From Pleurocapsa minor HA4230-MV1 (GTDB lineage Bacteria > Cyanobacteriota > Cyanobacteriia > Cyanobacteriales > Xenococcaceae): a DNA stretch of 64,000 bases. Shown one piece after another: positions 45,229 to 54,203 of the stretch (position 1 is the first letter of the stretch; the number at the start of each line of letters is the position of its first letter). The notes under the pieces were generated by a model. The model searched no databases, was not told the DNA's origin, and worked only from the letters and a program-made list of their open reading frames with translations. Both the position numbers and the translations under genes were made by a program. The DNA lies in NCBI GenBank assembly GCA_019359095.1, contig JAHHHZ010000025.1, forward strand, positions 186,001 to 250,000. The letters run 5' to 3'.

Positions 45229-46386
45229 TTAAATAGATTTAGTCAAAGTTAGCTGTAGCTGCTCGATAATTTTATCTGCTGTTCCTGTTTGACTTTGGGC
45301 AAAACGTCTAGCTAAGACAGGTGCATAAACTAGAGTGCTAGTAAAACCAGAAAACAGATAAAGTCCTGTAATGTTAGCTAGATTTCCCACCAGAGCAATT
45401 CCTTGGTTATTAAATGCCACTAAACAACTATGACAAGTACCAGGAATATCTTCGAGTAAAGGTAAGATATAGCCTACCTGTTCACGAATTTGAGCCTCAG
45501 CGATCGCCAAATCAAATTTAGCCTGGGGATGCTCGGCGATCGCGCTAATTTGTCCGATACAGAGACTACCATCGATAAACTGAACTGCGCCTGGATCTAA
45601 GATTACCCGATCTACTCGATCTCCAGGATCTATGGCAGCAGGTTGAGCTTCTAGCCTAAATCTCTGTTGAACGGCAGGCATAACTATTGTAGCTAACTCC
45701 AAATCCATCGGGGGAGTCATAATTAGCTGCGCGTGCGTAAAATAATTATTCACTTTAACCCCTGCTTGCTGCAATAGCGATCGCGATAATCCACCCCCGC
45801 AGACTACAGTATTATTACCATAGTAATTATTAGTCGTGGTGGTAACACCAGTGATTTTGTCTCCTTGACGCACCAGATTTACCACCTGCTCATAGATAAT
45901 CTTGCCTCCATTACGGAGCATGGCTTGAATATAGGCATTAGTAGTCTTTTGCGCCTGGATATGACCATGGGGTAGCTTAAGCACTCCTGAAATGGCATTA
46001 GGATTAAGCAACGGCTCTAGAGTACAGGCATCTTGGACGTTGAGTAATTCTGGAGTAACAGCAAAGCGATCGTAATTCAAGGCAACAGCTTGAGGATCAT
46101 CTTGGCGATCGATAGTTAAGACTAAATCCAGTTCTCTAAATTCCGTATCGGCATCCAATTCCGCACTTAAATGACGATGTAGCTCAATCCCTGACTGAGC
46201 CAAAGTACGAGTTAGTTCATCTGTTCCTGACCAATAGGCTAAACCACCGTAACTATACACAGTGGCATTATCTGGCTGGGGATCTTTTTCTAACAGCAAG
46301 ACTTTAAAGTTTTGTTGACTCAATTCATAGGCGAGACTAGCGCCAGTTATCCCTGCACCAATTACTATCCAGTCGTATGTGGTCAT
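45229..46386 (-). CDS. FAD-dependent DAO-family oxidoreductase
   Basis: 385 residues. N-terminal dinucleotide motif VIGAGITGASLAYELSQ, the FAD ribose-binding LLLEKDPQP, then a substrate domain and the C-terminal GLYLFSGFTSTLVYAPVLA. This is the glycine/D-amino-acid oxidase-like fold; the absence of a Cys-FAD anchor argues for non-covalent FAD. Substrate unknown. It precedes the EamA gene by 18 bp on the same strand, so the two could act on the same metabolite (inference). Confidence 0.88.
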   Translation of the reverse strand: MTTYDWIVIGAGITGASLAYELSQQNFKVLLLEKDPQPDNATVYSYGGLAYWSGTDELTRTLAQSGIELHRHLSAELDADTEFRELDLVLTIDRQDDPQAVALNYDRFAVTPELLNVQDACTLEPLLNPNAISGVLKLPHGHIQAQKTTNAYIQAMLRNGGKIIYEQVVNLVRQGDKITGVTTTTNNYYGNNTVVCGGGLSRSLLQQAGVKVNNYFTHAQLIMTPPMDLELATIVMPAVQQRFRLEAQPAAIDPGDRVDRVILDPGAVQFIDGSLCIGQISAIAEHPQAKFDLAIAEAQIREQVGYILPLLEDIPGTCHSCLVAFNNQGIALVGNLANITGLYLFSGFTSTLVYAPVLARRFAQSQTGTADKIIEQLQLTLTKSI

Positions 46387-46433
46387 ATTAAATTCTGTTG
46401 CGTGGCCATATAGTTATTGATTGCTGTAAAAAC

Positions 46434-47261
46434 CTACGACTCTTTTTTTAGCTGTGCTTTAGCTTGTTGCCACAAAGATTCTAATCCCTCTAAATCATAT
46501 GCTGTTAGGGGACGCGGGGCGAACTTTTCCATCAGTTCCAGACGTTGAATAAAACGGCGGTTCGTTCCCTGTAAACCAGCAAAAGGGTCTAGATCGTACC
46601 AACGAGCCAGATTAATAATGGTAAACAGCAAATCTCCTAATTCCTCCTGTTGATGTGCTTTATCTTCTGTAGTTAGAGCTTCTTGAAACTCCCCCAACTC
46701 TTCAGTAAACTTTGACCAGACTCCCTCAATATTTGACCATTCAAAACCTGCTGCTGCTGCCTTAGTCGATATTTTCATTCCCGCCATTAAAGGAGGAAGA
46801 GTACGAGCATAGCGATCGAGTTTACGGCTGAGAAGTTTTGCCTGTTCGGCGGTTTCTCCTTTTTCGGCTGACTTGATCTGTTCCCAATTTTGGTTGACTT
46901 CGTGCGCGCTGTTGACCTTTAGATCACCAAAGACATGGGGATGACGACGAATCAATTTAGCTGTAATCCCTTCAGCAACATCTTCTAGGGTAAAATTTTG
47001 CTGTTCGCTAGCGATCTGCGTCTGCAACACCACCTGAAGTAATAAATCCCCTAACTCTTCAGCGATCGCTGATTGGTTTTCTGTTTGCAGCGCATCTACA
47101 ACTTCGTAGGCTTCTTCGATCACGTAAGGAATCAAAGTCTGCGGTGTTTGTGCCAAGTCCCAAGGACATCCCCCATCAGGAGATCTAAGTTGAGCAACTA
47201 CTTCAATCAAACGCTGTAAGGCATCTAAAATAGACTGCTGAGTCGTCGAGTCAGAATTCAT
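46434..47261 (-). CDS. mazG: Nucleoside triphosphate pyrophosphohydrolase MazG
   Basis: 275 residues with two MazG units. First: CPWDLAQTPQTLIPYVIEEAYEVVDALQ and EELGDLLLQVVLQTQIA, with the E-E-x-x-E and E-x-x-D metal sites. Second: FTEELGEFQEA and QEELGDLLFTIINLARW. It hydrolyses non-canonical NTPs and can lower (p)ppGpp in bacteria. Length fits the E. coli type. Confidence 0.94.
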   Translation of the reverse strand: MNSDSTTQQSILDALQRLIEVVAQLRSPDGGCPWDLAQTPQTLIPYVIEEAYEVVDALQTENQSAIAEELGDLLLQVVLQTQIASEQQNFTLEDVAEGITAKLIRRHPHVFGDLKVNSAHEVNQNWEQIKSAEKGETAEQAKLLSRKLDRYARTLPPLMAGMKISTKAAAAGFEWSNIEGVWSKFTEELGEFQEALTTEDKAHQQEELGDLLFTIINLARWYDLDPFAGLQGTNRRFIQRLELMEKFAPRPLTAYDLEGLESLWQQAKAQLKKES

Positions 47262-47356
47262 GCTGCTCTATCAAATTTTAATAACTGTATTTTAGCGAAG
47301 AAGGTAGCGATTATTTTCTGTAACTTTAATTTACAGCGAATTTCAGTTGGATAGAA

Positions 47357-47397
47357 CCCATTACCCATTACCCATTACCTATTACTTATTACCCATA
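47357..47397. repeat. ACCCATT heptamer tandem repeat
   Basis: Five to six copies of ACCCATT with variants ACCTATT and ACTTATT, in the gap between mazG and the DUF2470 gene. Confidence 0.9.
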
Positions 47398-47428
47398 ATG
47401 TGTCTACTCAATCGAAAACTGCTGTAAA

Positions 47429-47707
47429 TTAAGCAGTGCGTGCCTGTTTAATCATCGCCACGAGCGTATGATGTGCATCTTCGGCATTTTTGAGGGGGTG
47501 GTCGAATTCTACCCTGACAGGCACGGTTGACCCAGCAATTTGAGCCAAGATATTCATTCCTTGGGGATCGATTGATTCCATCATGGCACTTTCAGTCTCA
47601 GGCGCATTGCCATATACTTGAGCATAAAGAGCGATCGCCGCAGCATGGTCTTGGTTCATATGTTGACAAATGCGATCGCTAATGGCGGGTGTAATAGCTT
47701 CAGACAT
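47429..47707 (-). CDS. DUF2470 domain protein
   Basis: 92 residues: ICQHMNQDHAAAIALYAQVYG, MESIDPQGMNILAQ and PVRVEFDHPLKNAEDAHHTLV. This is the stand-alone form of the domain found at the C-terminus of heme-handling HugZ-like and plant glutamyl-tRNA-reductase-binding proteins. A tetrapyrrole link is family knowledge, not seen here. Start ATG 47707. Confidence 0.88.
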   Translation of the reverse strand: MSEAITPAISDRICQHMNQDHAAAIALYAQVYGNAPETESAMMESIDPQGMNILAQIAGSTVPVRVEFDHPLKNAEDAHHTLVAMIKQARTA

Positions 47708-47770
47708 AATTACTGGAAATAAATGAGATAAAGTTAAAATCAGTTGACCTTATCACCATAAACCTAATTG

Positions 47771-48310
47771 CTAAAGCAATTCAATATTTCTTACTTTACG
47801 AATTGTTTGGGGAAGTACCCCCACCAACAAAGCAAAAGCTTCATCTGGCAAATCTGCTACCGTTGCCACATCAAACCAATGTTCAAACTGATTTAAAATA
47901 ACCTGCGCTCTTTGGGTTGGATGCGGGTTATCAATGATTTGCTTAGTTAATTTAACCCACTGTCGGCGCATTTTATATGCTTGCTTTCTTGCCTGGGAAT
48001 TGCTGGGAGTAACCAGAGAAAGATTACCCACTGCTAAAAGTTTAGATACATCTCGATCGAATTGTCCACCAATAATCGCGCCTGGGCCTGCAAATTCAGC
48101 ATGGTAGGTTTTATAGATAATCAAGCCATTCTTACGTCGAGGATTGACAATCAGTAATTCTCCCTGCTGCAATTGCAGGCGAACTTGCGCGCAAAGATCT
48201 GGGTTATCAGATAATTCTAGTTTGCCTGAGCTGGTGGCGTCCAACTTTACTTGGGAATGATTATTTGGGTTTTGCTCGTTCACTTTTAGAGTACTATCGT
48301 CCAGGCTCAA
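47771..48310 (-). CDS. Hypothetical protein (179 aa)
   Basis: The first 30 residues are polar and probably disordered. The middle contains LQQGELLIVNPRRKNGLIIYKTYHAEF, a beta-rich stretch, and the C-terminal half is basic and helical (QARKQAYKMRRQWVKLTKQIIDNPHPTQRAQVILNQFEHWF, read in order). No signal peptide or membrane helix. I do not recognise a family; the composition suggests a soluble, possibly nucleic-acid-contacting protein, which is inference. It is 45 bp downstream of a GNAT gene on the same strand. Confidence 0.65.
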   Translation of the reverse strand: MSLDDSTLKVNEQNPNNHSQVKLDATSSGKLELSDNPDLCAQVRLQLQQGELLIVNPRRKNGLIIYKTYHAEFAGPGAIIGGQFDRDVSKLLAVGNLSLVTPSNSQARKQAYKMRRQWVKLTKQIIDNPHPTQRAQVILNQFEHWFDVATVADLPDEAFALLVGVLPQTIRKVRNIELL

Positions 48311-48355
48311 AAGTTTAACAGATTATTCCTAACTAACCTAGGATGTATTAAATCT

Positions 48356-48964
48356 TTAAGAGGTTGAAATCATTTTTTTTAGCAGTAAACGAGGAGAATA
48401 ATCAAACCATAAATTTCCCCAATTCGGCTCAATCTGGGAAATTTGATAGCCATTGTGGCAGTATAACTGTTTTGCCGATTCATTACGGTCTAAAACATGA
48501 AGCCGAGTTTCTTGATAACCCCAGTCTAAAGCAGCCTGTTCACAAGCTGTCAAAAGCTGACTACCAATACCTAAGCGACGGTAATTTTGAGCTACAGCTA
48601 AATTAGAAATATAAGGATGTTGCAAACTAGCTGACCACAGAGTCGAACGCAGTGCCACCTCAATCGTTCCCACAATCACCGACTCATTTGAGTTGTGGTT
48701 CTTTGAAGAAGTTACTTTCGCGACTAAGCAGCGGTAATGGGGAGAAGTTGAACGTAATCGATAACGGATATCTTCATTAATGGTAAATCGGAGAATCGGA
48801 TAGATCCAATGGGCAAACTCAGGAAAATTATAAAAACTTTGCGCCAAAATATTGCTGATTTCCTTGGTATCTTCAATTACAGCAGGATAAATCGTTAACT
48901 TTAAATCGCCTTCAACATCACTATCGAGAGATTTTAACACCATTAAATTAAGAGTTAGACTCAA
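48356..48964 (-). CDS. GNAT-family N-acetyltransferase
   Basis: Up to 202 residues; an internal ATG at 48940 (MVLKSLDS) is an alternative start. Motif A is NLAVAQNYRRLGIGSQLLTACEQAA with the R-x-x-G-x-G acetyl-CoA loop, followed by GYQETRLHVLDRNESAKQLYCHNGYQI, read in order. The N-terminal VIEDTKEISNILAQSFY is typical. Similar to ribosomal-protein or small-molecule acetyltransferases; substrate not known. Confidence 0.85.
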   Translation of the reverse strand: MSLTLNLMVLKSLDSDVEGDLKLTIYPAVIEDTKEISNILAQSFYNFPEFAHWIYPILRFTINEDIRYRLRSTSPHYRCLVAKVTSSKNHNSNESVIVGTIEVALRSTLWSASLQHPYISNLAVAQNYRRLGIGSQLLTACEQAALDWGYQETRLHVLDRNESAKQLYCHNGYQISQIEPNWGNLWFDYSPRLLLKKMISTS

Positions 48965-49158
48965 TTTTTCTAATTAATTTTTTTAATTATTGTAGCTGTA
49001 GATTTAAACTACTGATTTTTACCAAGTTTGTTTGGGAATAATAAAACCATGTAGGGACGAAACAATTGCCATCGTTTGGTCAATTTTTAGCTGCTCGTCA
49101 TGGATAGCCGATCTTTACCAACTATCTTTTGCCCAAACCAAAATTGAGAATTGAATCA

Positions 49159-51444
49159 ATGCTTCAACAACTTAAATATAACCAGTTAATGAGTGATTTA
49201 TCTTGGGAAAAAGTAGGTCAATCCGTGGTTGATGTTATTGGTCAATTACTCGATCTAGATATTGCCATCTTGCACCTCCAAAAACTTAATTATGGTGTAG
49301 AACAATATTTTTTCTACCAAAAATCTACCCCACAGGCTACTCAAATAGATCGAGATTTACTCAAATTAACAGTTGTATCTTGTAGCGAATTAGCCTTTAG
49401 TGATGCCTTAACTATTAATCAATATGAGGTAAATCAAGCCGAGTTGCCAATCGATCGCTATAACGTCTGTCTTCAAGTCAATATTGCCTCAATTATCTCT
49501 ATTCCTTTATATTTACAGACCAATTTATGTGCGTCCCTAACCATCCATCAGCTCAACTCTAGCGATCGCTTAGAACCACAACAATTAGAACAGCTGAAAA
49601 TCCTCGCCACTCAAGCAAATTTAATCCTGGCTCAGATCTTGGCGGGGGACCAACTGCAAGAATTAGCTCAAAGAGCAACTACGATTAATCGCATCACCAC
49701 CACAATACGCTCCAGTTTAGATCCTGCCGTGATGTTTGCCGCGATCGCTCAAGAGTTAGGTTCAACTTTGAAGGTAGATGGTTGTACTCTTTCTCTCTGG
49801 ACAAAAAGCGATCGCTTTGTCCGTTGCGTTGGCTTATATAATCCTCACGAAGCAAAAACCCCGCTCGATTCTTCTGGCTGCCAACAGGCCACTACCTCTA
49901 CTGTCCCCATCGCCGAAAATCCGATTTTGCAGGTTCTATTATTTACCAAAAAGACTGTGATGTCTAAAGATTTAGAAAAACAGCAAAACGTGGCTCGTTT
50001 TGAGCTTCCCTGGCACGCCAAAGCTAGAGCCTTGATGATTGTGCCTCTAATTGTTGAAGAGGAGATTATCGGCAGTATTACCCTCAGACAGTCTGATGCG
50101 TCTCGTGACTGGAGTACTTCAGAAACAGAATTAGCCGAAGCGGTAGCTTCCCAAGCAGCGATCGCCATTAGCCAAGTTTTAGCTCATCAACAAGTTCAGG
50201 AACTAGCTCAAAAAGAAACTACCATCAATCGTATTACCAATACAATTCGTTCTAGTTTAGAACCGCCAGTGATGTTTGCTGCGATCGCTAAAGAGTTAGG
50301 ATCGGCTTTAAAGGTTGATGGCTGCACATTATCTCTCTGGACACAAAGCGATCGCTTTGTTCGCTGTGTTGGTCTTTATAATCCTCTTGAACCACAAAAA
50401 ATTATTCTCGATTCTGCTGATTGGCAACAGGCGACTACCTCTAGTGTCCCCATTGCCGAAAATCCGATTTTGCAAGCTCTATTGTTTACCAAAAAGACTG
50501 TTAAGTCTATGGATTTAGAAAAACAGCGTAATCTAGCTCGGTATGAGCTTCCTTGGCACGCCAAAGCTAGAGCATTGATGATTATACCTTTAATTGTCGA
50601 AGAGGAGATTATCGGTAGTATTACCCTCAGACAGTCTGATGCGTCCCGCAACTGGAGTACTTCAGAAACAGAATTAGCCGAAGCGGTAGCTTCCCAGGCA
50701 GCGATCGCCGTACAGCAAGCCAAGTTATATCAACAGCTTCAACTGGAAGAAGAAAAAGTTAGAAAGCTCAATTACTATTTGACTGAATCAGTTCTCAAGC
50801 GCTTTTTGCCCGCAGCGATCGTCAACAAGGCAGCCACAGGCAAGCTTTCTCTCGATTTAACTCCTGAACCTCGGCGCATTACCGTACTATTCTGTGATTT
50901 GGTCGGCTTTACTAATTTATCGAGTCGCCTGGAAGTTATTCTACTAGCAGAAATTCTCAATGAATATCTTGAAGCAATGAGCAAAGCGGTATTCGACCAC
51001 AACGGTACAGTAGATAAATTTGTTGGTGATGGCGTAATGGCAATGTTTGGCGCACCAGAAGACTTATCTTGCCCTGAACAAGCCAGAAAAGCAATTTCTA
51101 CGGCTAAAACAATGTATTTTTATCTCCATATGTTAAATCGACGCTGGCAAGCTAAGGTAAACAGCAGTCGTTCAATCCCGATCCTACAAATGCGCTGTGG
51201 GATACACCAAGGGAAGGCGGTAGTGGGGATGTTTGGTGGGGGACAAAGGAAAGACTATACAGCTGTCGGTAAGGTGGTTAATATTGCCTCTCGTTTGCAA
51301 AGTGTAGCTCTACCCAACAGTATTCTGATTTCCGAAACTACGGCTAATGCTCTCAACCAAAATATTAATTGGGGACAGGTAAGGAATTTTCAGCTTAAAG
51401 GTATTGATGATGATTTTAAAGCCTATATGATTCGGGTTAAATAG
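49159..51444 (+). CDS. GAF-domain class III adenylate/guanylate cyclase
   Basis: An in-frame TTG at 49129 would add ten residues; ATG 49159 is preferred (761 residues). One N-terminal GAF-like region is followed by two nearly identical GAF domains in tandem (about 83% identical by hand), and a C-terminal cyclase domain (from about RRITVLFCDLVGFTNLSS). Metal Asp residues are present (FCDLVGF, VGDGVMAMFG), Lys precedes the second (DKFVGDG) and Thr occupies the other purine-specificity position (DYTAVG), a Lys/Thr pair typical of class IIIb adenylate cyclases. cAMP production is therefore likely; several class IIIb enzymes respond to bicarbonate. Soluble, no membrane helix. Confidence 0.9.
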   Translation: MLQQLKYNQLMSDLSWEKVGQSVVDVIGQLLDLDIAILHLQKLNYGVEQYFFYQKSTPQATQIDRDLLKLTVVSCSELAFSDALTINQYEVNQAELPIDRYNVCLQVNIASIISIPLYLQTNLCASLTIHQLNSSDRLEPQQLEQLKILATQANLILAQILAGDQLQELAQRATTINRITTTIRSSLDPAVMFAAIAQELGSTLKVDGCTLSLWTKSDRFVRCVGLYNPHEAKTPLDSSGCQQATTSTVPIAENPILQVLLFTKKTVMSKDLEKQQNVARFELPWHAKARALMIVPLIVEEEIIGSITLRQSDASRDWSTSETELAEAVASQAAIAISQVLAHQQVQELAQKETTINRITNTIRSSLEPPVMFAAIAKELGSALKVDGCTLSLWTQSDRFVRCVGLYNPLEPQKIILDSADWQQATTSSVPIAENPILQALLFTKKTVKSMDLEKQRNLARYELPWHAKARALMIIPLIVEEEIIGSITLRQSDASRNWSTSETELAEAVASQAAIAVQQAKLYQQLQLEEEKVRKLNYYLTESVLKRFLPAAIVNKAATGKLSLDLTPEPRRITVLFCDLVGFTNLSSRLEVILLAEILNEYLEAMSKAVFDHNGTVDKFVGDGVMAMFGAPEDLSCPEQARKAISTAKTMYFYLHMLNRRWQAKVNSSRSIPILQMRCGIHQGKAVVGMFGGGQRKDYTAVGKVVNIASRLQSVALPNSILISETTANALNQNINWGQVRNFQLKGIDDDFKAYMIRVK

Positions 51445-51459
51445 TAAGTAGCAAATTAG

Positions 51460-51516
51460 GTAGGAGGTAGGAGGTAGCGTTACTTGTTACTTGTTACTCG
51501 TTACTCGTTACTCGTT
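51460..51516. repeat. Heptamer repeats AGGTAGG and TACTCGT next to a gene end
   Basis: About three copies of AGGTAGG-type units, then five copies of TACTTGT/TACTCGT reaching the minus-strand TAA stop (51515-51517) of the permease gene. On the minus strand TAA occurs once per unit. Confidence 0.85.
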
Positions 51517-53170
51517 AACGAGAATGGGTAATCCGCCAGCTTAAAAAAATGACAGGGATTATACCTACTAGAACAATGGCTAAGGCTGGTGCGGCAGCTT
51601 CGGCAAGTCTCTCATCAGAAGCGTATTGATAGACTCTAATACCCAGAGTATCAAAATTAAAGGGGCGAATAACTAAAGTAGCGGGAAGCTCTTTCATCAC
51701 ATCCACAAAAACTAACATGGCAGAAGTTAGTAACCCTCCCGACATCAACGGAGTATGAATGTTCCACAGGGTGCTAGTTGAACCATAACCCAGACTGCGG
51801 GAAGCATCATCTAAACTGGGAGCAATTTTATTGAGGCTAGATTCCACCGAACCAAAACCAACTGCCAAAAAGCGGACTAAATAAGCAAAGATTAGTGAGA
51901 AAATTGTCCCTGAAAGCAGCAACCCCGTAGAAATATTAAACGTCGAACGCATCCAACGATCGATCAGATTATCTAACCCCGCCACAGGAATTAATACTCC
52001 CACGGCAATCACTGAACCTGGGATGGCATAACCCATAGCAGAAATTCTGACCGCCGTTTTCATCAGCCAGTTGGGTTCTAGTCTTTGTCCATAAGCCATC
52101 AATAATGAGATGACCATAGCTGCGATCGCTGTAATGCTGGCTAAAGTAAAACTATGCTGGGCTAAATCTCTAAAATCAGCATCAAAAGAACTATCGAGGT
52201 TGTTTAAGGTTAACTGTAATAGATAAGCTCCAGGAATGATAAAGCCAAAAAGTACGGGTAATAAACAAGCAATTAACGCCCCTAAACTATGCCCAGGATT
52301 GAGCTGAAATGGGACAATCTTTTTAATTGAACTGGAGCGCTCGTAATATTGAGCTGCACTGCGCGATCGCCTTTCTAAAACAATTAAAATTAACACAAAG
52401 ATCATTAAAAAAGCTGCTAACTGGGCTGCTGCCGATCTCTCCCCCATCCCTAACCAGGTACGATAAATTCCTGTCGTAAAGGTGTTTACGCCAAAATATT
52501 CGACCGTTCCCAAGTCATTGAGGGTTTCCATTAACGCCAAGGCTAAACCCGCCATAATTGCTGGTCTGGCTAAGGGTAAAGCCACAGTGAAAAAGCTCCG
52601 CCAGGGATTACAGCCTAAAGAGCGACTAGCTTCCATCGTACAGACTGACTGTTCTAAAAATGCCACTCGTGCTAAGAGATAAACGTAGGGATATAGCACC
52701 AACAACAACATTAAGGCTGCTCCCCCCAAAGAACGGATTTCAGGAAACCAATAATCTTCAACCCCTGTCCAACCAAATAAGTTGCGGAGAGTTACCTGCA
52801 CAGGGCCAAAGTAGTCCAGCATCTCTGTATAGGTATAGGCCAAGAGATATGCAGGGGCAGCTAAGGGCAGCAACAAACCCCACTGTAACCATGTACTCCC
52901 CCAAAAACGGCACATCGTCACCAGCCAAGCCGTACCCACACCAATCAGGCAAACTCCTATTCCCACCAACAGCATGAGCCAGCAGGAGTTTAAAATATAA
53001 CTTGGTAAAACTGTGGTGGCTAGATGTTTCCAGACAGCACCAGATTTAGTAAAAACACTGCTAAAAACAAATAAAATCGGTAAGGCGATAATCAAAGCGA
53101 TCGCCATCACTAACAAAGTCCAGCTACTGAGAGCAAAACCCTGGGCTACTTTACGTGGGGAGAGAATCAC
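51515..53170 (-). CDS. futB: Fe(III) ABC transporter permease, FutB type
   Basis: 551 residues with about twelve helices in two fused permease halves. Each half has an EAA-type loop: EASRSLGCNPWRSFFTVALPLARPAI in order in the first, and DDASRSLGYGSTSTLWNIHTPLM in the second. This two-in-one permease is typical of ferric-ion systems (FutABC in Synechocystis, AfuB/SfuB elsewhere). No substrate-binding or ATPase gene is adjacent, so partners are elsewhere. Its stop is embedded at the border of a heptamer repeat. Confidence 0.88.
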   Translation of the reverse strand: MILSPRKVAQGFALSSWTLLVMAIALIIALPILFVFSSVFTKSGAVWKHLATTVLPSYILNSCWLMLLVGIGVCLIGVGTAWLVTMCRFWGSTWLQWGLLLPLAAPAYLLAYTYTEMLDYFGPVQVTLRNLFGWTGVEDYWFPEIRSLGGAALMLLLVLYPYVYLLARVAFLEQSVCTMEASRSLGCNPWRSFFTVALPLARPAIMAGLALALMETLNDLGTVEYFGVNTFTTGIYRTWLGMGERSAAAQLAAFLMIFVLILIVLERRSRSAAQYYERSSSIKKIVPFQLNPGHSLGALIACLLPVLFGFIIPGAYLLQLTLNNLDSSFDADFRDLAQHSFTLASITAIAAMVISLLMAYGQRLEPNWLMKTAVRISAMGYAIPGSVIAVGVLIPVAGLDNLIDRWMRSTFNISTGLLLSGTIFSLIFAYLVRFLAVGFGSVESSLNKIAPSLDDASRSLGYGSTSTLWNIHTPLMSGGLLTSAMLVFVDVMKELPATLVIRPFNFDTLGIRVYQYASDERLAEAAAPALAIVLVGIIPVIFLSWRITHSR

Positions 53171-53437
53171 AGTCAGTCTTTATTGTTATTACTTAATGAT
53201 CAAATTTTACCAATCATGTCAACTCCCAGCTCAATTTGTAATTAAGACTACAAGTAAATAGTTGCAATATTTGACAAGAGATATAGAAGTGTAACGTAAC
53301 GATGGTTTAACTTATACAAACCTATTCAAGATCATCAGAATTAGCTTTAATGCAGATATGAGTCTTTTGGCAGCAGTATAGATAGCCAGAACAGGATTCT
53401 TATGCTTCAAACAATCTAAGATCGTGAGAATAGAGCG

Positions 53438-53713
53438 ATGAATGAGCCGTCGAAACGAGATGTCTTACTGGTAGAGCTAGAAAGAGAACGTTCGGTACGT
53501 CGTACTGCCAGCTTATTATCTGATAAGCGATCGCGCATTAGAGATGAGTTGGATCGTTTGATTAGTCATCTTTCGCTTTTAGTCTCCATCCCTCATAAAA
53601 CGGCAGAAGATCCTCAACCAGAATCAGCTATTTTAATTGAAGCAGCAAGACGCATCGACGATCCTGTCTTTACCGAGTTAGTAATTCAATTGATTCGAGA
53701 GCGCCAAAATTAA
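53438..53713 (+). CDS. Small charged helical protein (91 aa)
   Basis: Highly charged N-terminal half (RDVLLVELERERSVRRTASLLSDKRSRIRDELDRLISHL), helix-rich and possibly coiled-coil, followed by a linker PHKTAEDPQPES and a second helix pair (ILIEAARRIDDPVFTELVIQLIRE). No known domain recognised. No membrane segment. The start ATG 53438 follows AGAATAGAGCG. An AGGTAGT heptamer array begins directly after its stop. Confidence 0.7.
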   Translation: MNEPSKRDVLLVELERERSVRRTASLLSDKRSRIRDELDRLISHLSLLVSIPHKTAEDPQPESAILIEAARRIDDPVFTELVIQLIRERQN

Positions 53714-54203
53714 ATTAGGTAGTAGGTAGTAGGTAGTAGGTAGTAGGTAGTAGGTAGTAGGTAGTAGGTAGTAGGTAGTAGGTAGTAGGTAGTAGTATTT
53801 TTAAGATGTCTTCATGTTTTTACCTACTAAGTAGGTAGGCAAAATAATTGATCAAACCCCTACCCTTAGAGCTATTTGTTACTCGTCCTAAAGGACTTGT
53901 CTCGCATAGTTTCCGTCGCGTTTTGGGTAGGAAGATTCCCACCCAAAAGCCGACGGGGAGATACCGCTCCGCATATTACTCGTTACTCGTTACTCCTTAA
54001 CCTCATTTTCAATTTAATTACACCCACCTACTTACCTACTACCTAATCTCAACCCATCAATTCAAACTTGACGATCTATTAGGGCTATATCAGTCTCATC
54101 AGGTGGGAATAAGATAATTAATATGGGTTTTACGGCAATTTTTAGCAATATTTATTAGGCTAATTAACAAATCCTCAGTTACTTCAGTCTTAAACGCCAC
54201 ATT
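53714..54203. other. Repeat-rich intergenic region, no gene seen
   Basis: Holds the long AGGTAGT array (53717-53796), a CCTAAAGGAC repeat arm (53885-53900), a hairpin at 53921-53948 (TTTTGGGT pairs with ACCCAAAA, with GGAA/TTCC inside) and a TACTCGT array (53976-53996). No coding frame is supported. Confidence 0.75.
53717..53796. repeat. AGGTAGT heptamer tandem array, about 11 copies
   Basis: Eighty bases of near-perfect AGGTAGT with seven-base period, the longest tandem array in the window. It starts three bases after the TAA of the preceding gene. TAG appears in all three plus-strand frames. Confidence 0.97.

Noticed and set aside
51515-53170. Complete iron ABC transporter operon
   Set aside because: Only the double permease gene is present; no binding protein or ATPase gene lies on either side.
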